In this document: one piece after another, positions 56,531 to 64,000 of the stretch
How positions within the stretch are numbered: position 1 is the first letter of the stretch
Layout of the letters: each line of letters begins with the position of its first letter
Source: Castor canadensis
Taxonomy: Eukaryota; Chordata; Mammalia; Rodentia; Castoridae
Reading direction: 5' to 3'
Length of the DNA stretch: 64,000 bases
NCBI RefSeq assembly: GCF_047511655.1
Contig: NC_133394.1
Coordinates: 62,342,501 to 62,406,500 of the forward strand
The notes under the pieces: generated by a model
The model's input: only the letters and a program-made list of their open reading frames with translations
The model's database searches: none
Told to the model about the DNA's origin: nothing
Made by a program: the position numbers and the translations under genes

Positions 56531-56939
56531 CAAAAAGAAAGTGGCATCAGGACTGGTGGTCTCCCTGCTGCCCTTGGGAAGAACAAAGCAGCTTTGGAGG
56601 GACCTGTTTTCTCCTGAGCTGTGCAGATGTTAGGTCCCAAATGAAGACAAACTCTCAATCTGGATTACACACAACCCATGGGGATATATTTATTCCATGA
56701 TTTAGGATCAGCAGATCCTAGAGTATAATCATAGATCCTAGGAACATCAATGTTATAGCCCCAAGAATTTCAGCAAGCAAAACTAACTCTCAATGTTATA
56801 AGAAAACCCAAAAGACAATGGAATGCATCTTCAAAATACTGACAGACTGCAATTATCAATTTTGCCTCAGTTAAATCACTACACAGGCATTAATATATTC
56901 TATTTTTCTGGGATGTATTAACATTTTCTCCTTTTCTTC
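56531..56939. other. No gene recognised
   Basis: Unique-looking. The minus frame at 56476-56658 has no motif. Confidence 0.4.
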
Positions 56940-57845
56940 TAGGTTTCTGATCTAAATTTCATTAATTTTGTGTGAGATAGAAGTTTAAAATTTTTCATGT
57001 ACATAGCTAGTTTTCCAGCTCCACTTATTGGAAATTTTTTCTTCCCTTATTGAATAGATTATGTTTGTGTGACTAATTGTATTAATAGATATCTAGTGTT
57101 GAAACAAACTTGCTTTCCTGTGCAAAGCTTCAATTGACTATAATATCTTTTATTTTATATCTTGCTAGTAAAATTTGTAAATACTTTGAAATTTTTTGTC
57201 TATGCTCTTGATAGTCACTGATATGTGAAAATTTCATTCTGTATTGTGCTTAACAGGTTTCAGTATCAAGATTACCCTAGTCCCATGAGTTAGAAAGTGT
57301 CTCCTCTCTCTTCTCCTTTATGTTCTGAAAACAATGTAGAATTAGTATTATTTTTTCCTTAAATGCAAAAAAAATGTGGACTTCACCAGAGAGTCCAGAT
57401 TGGCCTAATGTTTTCTTAGAGGGAATGATTTTAATTGTAAATTCAACAGATATTGGGCTATTCAGATTTACCAACTTGTATCTGTTTTGAAAATTCATGG
57501 TTTTCCCCTCAAAGGCATTTTTACATTTTAGTTGAGTTGTCAAGTTTTTTAGCATAAAGTTTTCAATAATATTACCTTACTATATGCTTAATGTCTACAG
57601 TTTCCATAATGATAACCTCATTCACTCTGCATAGTAATATTTGTTTCTCTTTTATTTGTGATCATTCTTATTATGCATTTTTAAATTTTATTAATATTTT
57701 CAAAACTGCTTTGGCTTTGATTACTTCTAGTGTCTGCTTATATTATATTTCACTAATATATATTACTTATTTTATTCCTTTCACTTGTTTGCATTTCATT
57801 TAGTCATTTTCTAGTTAATGTTGAAGTTTTGCATTTTTAATAGAG
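56940..57845 (-). repeat. Ancient L1 ORF2 fragment
   Basis: On the minus strand, pieces of L1 ORF2 are visible. The 93-codon frame at 57277-57555 carries 'LNSPISVEFTIKIIPSKKTLGQSG' in the place of 'LNRPIT...SPGPDG' and 'IILILHCFQNIKEKREETLSNSW' in the place of '[21 protein letters not shown]'. The plus string 'agctagttttccagctccacttattg' near 57007 is the usual ORF2 'agttttcccagcaccattt' block. It is strongly decayed. Confidence 0.7.
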
Positions 57846-58504
57846 ATGTAAAGCTGAAGGGATCAGAAAAGGCATGAGAGAATCAACAACAAACCTCTCC
57901 TAGCTGCCTGTCTGAAACCACTGAGAATGGGGGAAATGGCACACACCAATTTGTACCTACTGATTTGAGTGCACTCTGGCCTCCGTTCTTGGTTTTCATT
58001 TGTTCTCTGTAGTAGTAAGCTTGAACATTACACCCAAAGCAAACATAAATGTAAGGAAAATTAAATTGCTCTTTCCACAGGATCAAAGAAAGTGTTAATT
58101 GCAAGATATACCATGATTTTATTTGACCCTATAGAAAATTATGCTATGACATTGGATTTAATGAATCTCAATTTCAGAGATATGATTTTGTTTTACAAAA
58201 TATATATTAGAGGTGTGAGGAGTATTAAATAGGATTATAATAGATTTATTGTAGACAAATAAGAAAGTCTTTAATTGTATGAGAAGATTCACAATAAATA
58301 TTAAAATATAAATGAGCAACACAAATTTAGGTTAACTAGAAAATATATATTTATATCGAAATGACAAAATTCAAGTGGAGAAATTTGGATTTTGTAGATT
58401 TATGACTGCAAATACACACTGGAAAAGACAAATATCTATAAAATTAAAAAGTGGTATGTAGAATAAATTCATGAATCAAAGAAAAAATGCAAATAAAATG
58501 GTCA
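57846..58504. other. No gene recognised
   Basis: AT-rich unique-looking DNA. Confidence 0.45.
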
Positions 58505-58790
58505 TAGGATTTTATGTTTTTTCTTGTACAAAATTAGAGAACAAGAGGGCAGTACAGGGTCTGCCTGGAGTTGGGAGGGGTGAGGAAGGAGGTGGTCCAA
58601 GTAATATATACACATGTAAGTAAATGCAAAAATGATACCTGCTGAGACTGATCTGGGAATTGGGGGAGAAGGGATGGAAGAGAGCAGTGGAGGTGATGAA
58701 TTCAATTATGATATATTTGGTACATTGTAAGAACTTTTGCAAATACTCCAATGTACCCCCACCTAGCACAACAACAATAAAAAAGTAATT
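58505..58790 (+). repeat. Old L1 3'-end fragment (copy 5 of 5)
   Basis: Shares order and wording with 37830-38140: 'acacatgtaagtaaatgcaaaaatgatacctgctgagac', 'gatgaattcaattatgatatatttgg', 'caatgtacccccacctagcacaacaacaataaaaaag'. Confidence 0.7.
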
Positions 58791-59857
58791 TATATGAATA
58801 GTAATGAATATCAATGATATGAAATAATGAATATTTTCAAATAAAATTCCAATATAGATATAATTCCCATTTAAATATTTTTATTTATAAACAATAGGTC
58901 TTTGGATTTTAATCTTCAGGATTAGAACAGGAAGATAAAAAGGGGGCAGAAAAAACTTATCATGCGTTCATGAAATAAATCTAAGATGGTACATCATTGA
59001 CAGTTATAATCATTTCCAACATTTACTATCAACATTTTCTAAATCATCTCAGTGGAAGTCAAGATCATAGATGCTGCTTACATGAGAAAGTTAAAATTCA
59101 TTTACAAATATTCTGGTAGTTACATCAAAGGGCACTGCACCCTTTGAATTCCTGCCATGCCTTGTATACTTTCACATTTTACAAAATAGTTCACATTGGC
59201 AAATATTCACTTGTGAAACGAATGTGAGTCAAGTCAATTTACCTTAGAGGTCCTCAGTAAACATGTCCAGGTCTCTTGCTGCAGGTGAGACCTGGGAAGC
59301 TCCAGCTCAGCTTGAGTCTAGTTTTGGAAAGATGTTTCCCATCTCTCCTACCCTCCCCTACTGCACCATAGAGAGTGTAAAATAATTCAATTCCTAAAGA
59401 ATTAAAGTCATCTGAATAGAACATACTAACATTTTAGAGTAAAAATTATCTTCATGTAAACTGTTTAGTAGGAGAGAAATGATAAGACTAGGAAGGTGAT
59501 GGCAAAGATGTATGTGTGTGTCTTCAATTAAAGTTCTTCTGGAGAAATCATGCTTTGCACATTTTTAATTGCAGGGCCATGAAACTGCAAAGACTCTAGG
59601 TGCTATGATGTACCCCTATTTCTAATCAAATTTGGAATTCAACTCTTGCCTTCAAAGCAACCCTTTCCTCAGGAAGCTAAGCAGTCACTTGAGCTTTCTC
59701 ATTGCACCATCCAGAGGATCAACGCATTTGAGTGTTTGAACATCTCACACTCCAGAGTACCCAGAGAGAACTAAAGCCACGTCAATACCTCAAGGAATAT
59801 ATTCTTAATCTTTAGAAACTTCCTGTACCAACATCCTCATAAAAGAACAAATAAAAA
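58791..59857. other. No gene or clear repeat
   Basis: Unique-looking. Nothing assigned. Confidence 0.45.
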
Positions 59858-60195
59858 TTTCTTTGCATTACACAATGGATTACTATTCATGCATAAAGAC
59901 AAAAGAAATCATGCTGTTTGCAATAAAATGGATAGAACTGGAAATCATCATGATAAGTCATGTAAGCCAGACTCAGAAAGACAAATTGCATCTTTCCTCT
60001 TACAGGTAGAATCAAGATTTGAAAAAAAAAGACAGTAAAGGACAAGTGGAACTATTTGGGGTGATGATGGGGACCAGCAGGAGGGGGAGCAAGAGAGTGT
60101 AATGGGGAGTTAATATGATCAAATATATACATATATGAAAATATCATAAGGAGGTGCATTAGTGTATGTAATTAATATATGCCAATAAAAATTTA
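59858..60195 (+). repeat. Old L1 3'-end fragment, different subfamily
   Basis: The blocks 'caatggattactattcatgcataaagac', 'caataaaatggatagaactggaaatcatcatg', 'agccagactcagaaagac', 'gagagtgtaatggggagttaatatgatcaaa' and 'gccaataaaaattt' trace the ORF2 end and 3' UTR of an old L1 resembling L1-H. Confidence 0.7.
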
Positions 60196-60384
60196 AAAGT
60201 TCTTTGCAAAATAGCACACATTTTAAAAAAGAGCAAATCATTCTATTACCCTGTCCTGTAGAAACTATCAACAAAAAAACTAAGGAAAAATATTTAGGAA
60301 ACTTCTTGTCTATCAGAAAAAAGGGAGCACAGAAGAAGGGTGCAAAAGTCTTTTTAAAAATGAGAAGATAACTTTGTCTTTGTG

Positions 60385-60440
60385 TTCCTAGAGATCAAAC
60401 CCAAGGGTCCTACTTGGGCTATTTTCCCAACCCCTAAAAC
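60385..60440 (-). repeat. Possible ID-like SINE scrap
   Basis: The plus strand reads 'cctagagatcaaacccaagggtcctacttgggctattttcccaacccc'. It recalls the reverse complement of the tRNA-like SINE half with an internal deletion. Confidence 0.35.
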
Positions 60441-63225
60441 ATAACATTTAAAAACACTGTTAACTTTAATGACAAGTGAAATGGAGTGTATTTTTTAAAT
60501 CCACTTATGATTCACAGCATGTACAATTGTTTAGATATACTACTAATATTTTACATTTTTATGCTTAGTTATTTTTGGACTTTTTATGTTTTTCCTACTG
60601 TAAGTAATTCTCTGAGTATATAAACTTTTCATGTTTGTACAAGCAAGGAGATTAATTTGAGCTGGGCAGTTACTCTAAATTCCAAGTGGGAAGGAAATTG
60701 AACCCATATTCTAAGAGCCCCATGGATTTAGGAAAAACCGTGCTTCCCCACAACTCTTTAGAAACAGCAGCTGAAAGGTCTTAAAATTAAATGAAATAAA
60801 AGCACCTGTGTGTCATTTGCCACAGGTAAGCAACTGTCACTGTAGCTTTGCTTTTCTTAGGTAATAGAGTTGGTTACATAATGCTTTATAATTCCAAGTG
60901 CAGTACTGTTTGGTCTTCTGAAATCTAAACTTCCAAGATTTAAGACAGTGATAAAAGGCAAATAGTAACTTGCCTAACATTTTAGTTTTTTAAGGGGGAG
61001 TATGTGCATTGTGATGAGAACATACTAATAAGGAACTTTGATCATGTTTGACTCAAGTCAGTGCAGTGGTATGATGGGAGACAGAGAGGTGAGAACCCAA
61101 GCTTCCCATTTAGTGACCTTTGGGTTCCTTTAGTATATATAGGGTTAGGAAGCTCTGGGAAGAGCCAAAAATTGTTTATTTCACTTCATATATTATATAA
61201 TTTGGTCCATTTTCCCTAGCCTCCAGTTTTATGAGAAGCCATTATAACATTCAGTAATTGTTATTAAATATGATAATGAGACTTGAAACAAGGATTGGTT
61301 TTCTGAGTCAGTTAATTCACATTACTATGGCTGTCTCTACAAAAATCTCAAACAATGGAAATCTAGAGTCCCTTGTAGAAGCTGAGTGTTCTTTTATGAG
61401 GCTCAGCAATACAAACTAGGAGTGGAGATGCTTTTAAAGGACAGTTTTATGCAGCCCTAAAGGTCTGTCCCCAAAAGGAAGGATTCACTTTGAGCACTAG
61501 TCAGCACATTTCCTAGATCTCTGAGCAGAGTCTAGACCACCTGTATAAAGGAAATATTCCTTTGACACTACAGAAGTAGAACATGGCCAGAAACCTACAT
61601 TATGCTATACAAGTCCATGTAAATGTGACTTCTGCAAAATCTTTGAAGTTGTAAGTTTTTGCATCTAATTCATGGTAAGATCATTTAGTGTTGGGGAACA
61701 AACATTTACTTATGTGTCATAAACATTTCCATGTCATATGAACACAGCAGACATTGCTATTCAGTCTGTTTCAACAAAGCTCTTTGTAAGTCAACTCCAA
61801 TAAACTAGAGTACTATGTAAATGAAATTCTAATGACCATCTCTGATCTAGTTCATTGGATTTGATATTGACATTGGCTGGCTGCCCTGGGATAGATTTAA
61901 CAAAAATTTGCTGAGTATTCAATTCCAAAAATCGTGTGAGGGTTACATGGGGTCACTGTGAGGCATAAGATATGGTACGTACTCAAATGCAATTTTAATC
62001 TAAAATGAGGAACAAGAAGCAGACTATCATTCAAAGGTGTTAAACAACAATTGTACAAGATGTCTAGATAGTGATTCTGGATGAGAGGAATAAACGGTTT
62101 AAAGAAACAAAGAGTAACAGTAAGAGAGCATGGCTAAGTTAGGAAGATTCAGAGTAGAAGAGGCAGGAGAATTGCTTGGAGGGTTCTTGGTTTAGTGCTG
62201 ACTTATCCTGAAGAGCAAATGTTTACTCTCTGCTCCATTTTCTGTGGCCTACTAGGTATGGACACTTCCCAACCCACAGTTATTGCCTGCAGTCAGAAGC
62301 AAGTTATAATGTTAAAGTCACAAGTGTTTTGATGATTCTGTAGGTTCTACTAATATCAGGGCATGTTTGGATTATTTGTAGATCTGTTTTTTTATGGAGA
62401 ACAATCAGAAATTAAATTCACTTGCACATTGTTTTATATGACAAACACTAGGCATATTTATAATTTTAAGTTACATAGTAGACATAAAACTATACCTTTG
62501 TAAAATGTACAATATAATTAAATATTTAGTGTATACCATTTGAATGTGTTTTTAAAAATGTATATGCATTACAGACTCTTACCATACACTTATGACTAAA
62601 AACTAATGGTTATTTATATAATTTATAGAAAATGATTTTTGCTACAGGATTCTTTATGAAGTTACCTTCTAACACTTTTCTATAGTGTATTCTGCTTATA
62701 CTAGTTATGTATTTTAAAACTTCATGCAGCACAGGTAGTTTTATTTCAGTTATGTGTATTAAATTTACTGAAAATGGTAATGTGAACTTCTGTTAACTCA
62801 AGTTATCAGAAAGATGATAATTCTATGGATTATAAAAATCAGTTTCTATATTTTTGTGAGTAACTTTTCATAACCATTATCTCCTGGAAAATAACTTAAA
62901 ACTCATCTCATATTTTTCCAGAAATGTGCAATCTCAAATTGTATATAACTGGAGGTAATTTTCCAAAGTGCTTACTTGAAAGGAAATTTCTCCCAATAAA
63001 AGCAAGCTTTCCCTCTGATTTAGTTTTAAAGTAGCTGAAAACACAAAGAACTAGATGATTTGGGAAGACATTTGGACATATTTTCTATTGGAAACTCAGA
63101 GCTTAGATATGGAACCAGTATTGCAGGTGGTCAGTCTATAGTACAAAGCTTATCAAGTTATCAATTTCTTTCTTGGTCAGATGGCAACATTGCCTGGCAG
63201 AATCTCAATTTTCACATTACAGATG
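60441..63225. other. Unique DNA, no gene seen
   Basis: About 2.8 kb without a recognisable repeat or conserved frame. Mildly AT-rich and similar in character to 14336-18989. Confidence 0.45.
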
Positions 63226-63262
63226 CATTTGTGTGTGTGTGTGTGTGTGGGTGTGTGCGTGG
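63226..63262. repeat. (GT)n microsatellite
   Basis: An uninterrupted GT run, then 'gggtgtgtgcgtggg' variants. The 97-codon open frame across it is low-complexity in that part. Confidence 0.9.
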
Positions 63263-63675
63263 GTATGTAACTGATGAAGAACAAAGATCTTTTACTTTGG
63301 AAGATAAAAATTATTATATGTCATATAGGCCATATTTGTTAGTATACTACTAACAAATCTTGAAGTTGGAATGAGAACAATATTTAGCAAAAAACAAAAC
63401 GAGGTAGTTGTTTTACTTAAAACTGTGATCTAAATTTTCCTATGAAAAACCAAAATAAAATAACAGATGAAGATTGAATTGATTGGCTAGAAAACTTGAA
63501 ATTCAAATATAATTATTTACTCATCATAAATTGGAGAAATGTATTCTTTGTTAGTGGAAGATCATTTAGAATTTTAAAATGATATTAACTTTCAGCTTTT
63601 TATTTATATGAATTTTAAATATTCCCTTTTATAAGCTCTGGTTCTCTGTCTTTTTAAAAAACATAATTTTTTCAG
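63263..63675. other. No gene; possible intron end
   Basis: AT-rich. Its last bases before 63676 ('ttctctgtctttttaaaaaacataattttttcag') could serve as a polypyrimidine tract and AG acceptor. Confidence 0.4.
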
Positions 63676-63912
63676 CTGCAGCTCATCTCCACTGAGAAAA
63701 AAATGAAAGCCTTTCAAGGAGTTGGGAGCTACAGAGCAGCACGAGAATTAGTGTTGTTCTGTGATGCTGTGAAGCCTCCAGAAAGTCTCCATGGCAAGAC
63801 ACCTGGTTTTTCTTTTAAAAATTATCCTATCATCTGACAAATCACAGCCATTGACCATGAGAACAATCAGAAACAAAGGATTCTTTTTCTATTTCTTATG
63901 ACCCAGGATATG
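63676..63912 (+). other. Weak candidate exon, not established
   Basis: The block is less AT-rich than its flanks. It begins after a plausible acceptor ('ataattttttcag') and ends at a strong donor-like site ('gatatg/gtgagtaagc' at 63912/63913). Inside, an ATG at 63703 opens a 44-codon frame ending with TGA at 63835-63837 ('MKAFQGVGSYRAARELVLFC' start). The frame also reads open from the acceptor. I recognise no protein, and splice-like strings occur by chance. It could be a noncoding or 5' UTR exon, or nothing. Confidence 0.2.
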
Positions 63913-64000
63913 GTGAGTAAGCACACAGATTTCCAGTCTAACTTCTGATGGAACTTGTCCCATGGAACAACACATTTGTTGAAGAAATGATTTGGAGCTT

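Overview
This window is mammalian nuclear DNA, almost certainly from a rodent. It is AT-rich and packed with LINE-1 (L1) copies of several ages. It also holds composite SINEs with a 7SL/B1-like left part and a tRNA/ID-like right part, and scattered ancient MIR, L2 and MaLR-type repeats. The composite SINEs and the young L1 3' end with its long C-rich tract suggest a beaver-like (Castorimorpha) or squirrel-related rodent. That placement is from memory and was not tested by a search. I found no confident host protein-coding gene. One weak exon candidate lies at the right edge (63676-63912).

Layout. Positions 1-24750 are mostly unique intergenic or intronic-looking DNA with isolated old repeats: L1 3' ends, MIR, L2, an MLT1-like LTR and SINEs. 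They also include a 273-bp inverted duplication (19349-19621 and 21117-21388) and a 138-bp young L1 tail with a perfect target-site duplication (TSD). Positions 24760-37195 hold an older minus-strand L1 (L1-D) whose 5' end is a complete 106-bp U6 snRNA copy, a U6/L1 chimeric retrogene. It is split by a young, essentially full-length minus-strand L1 (L1-A, about 28211-35160). L1-A has ORF1, ORF2, a GC-rich 5' UTR and a short apparent 3' transduction. Four visible lesions disable it.

Positions 42590-55805 form a nested stack. An old plus-strand L1 (L1-H) was hit by a minus-strand L1 (L1-F) and by a plus-strand L1 (L1-E). L1-E in turn received a truncated young L1 (L1-C), a SINE, a 37-bp 5S rRNA fragment with a perfect 13-bp TSD, and a young L1 with a twin-priming 5' inversion (L1-B, perfect 16-bp TSD). 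L1-B keeps an uninterrupted RT-bearing reading frame of about 1,030 codons. Positions 55806-64000 hold more ancient L1 fragments, then mostly unique DNA.

Functionally, the window records L1 enzymology rather than a gene system. It shows target-primed insertion, twin priming, template switching to a small nuclear RNA, insertion of a tailless small RNA, 3' transduction and repeated use of old L1s as targets. Boundaries come from reading flanking duplications and comparing copies within the window by eye. Family names (MIR, L2, MLT1, B1/ID-like) come from remembered consensus sequences. No alignment program or database was used.
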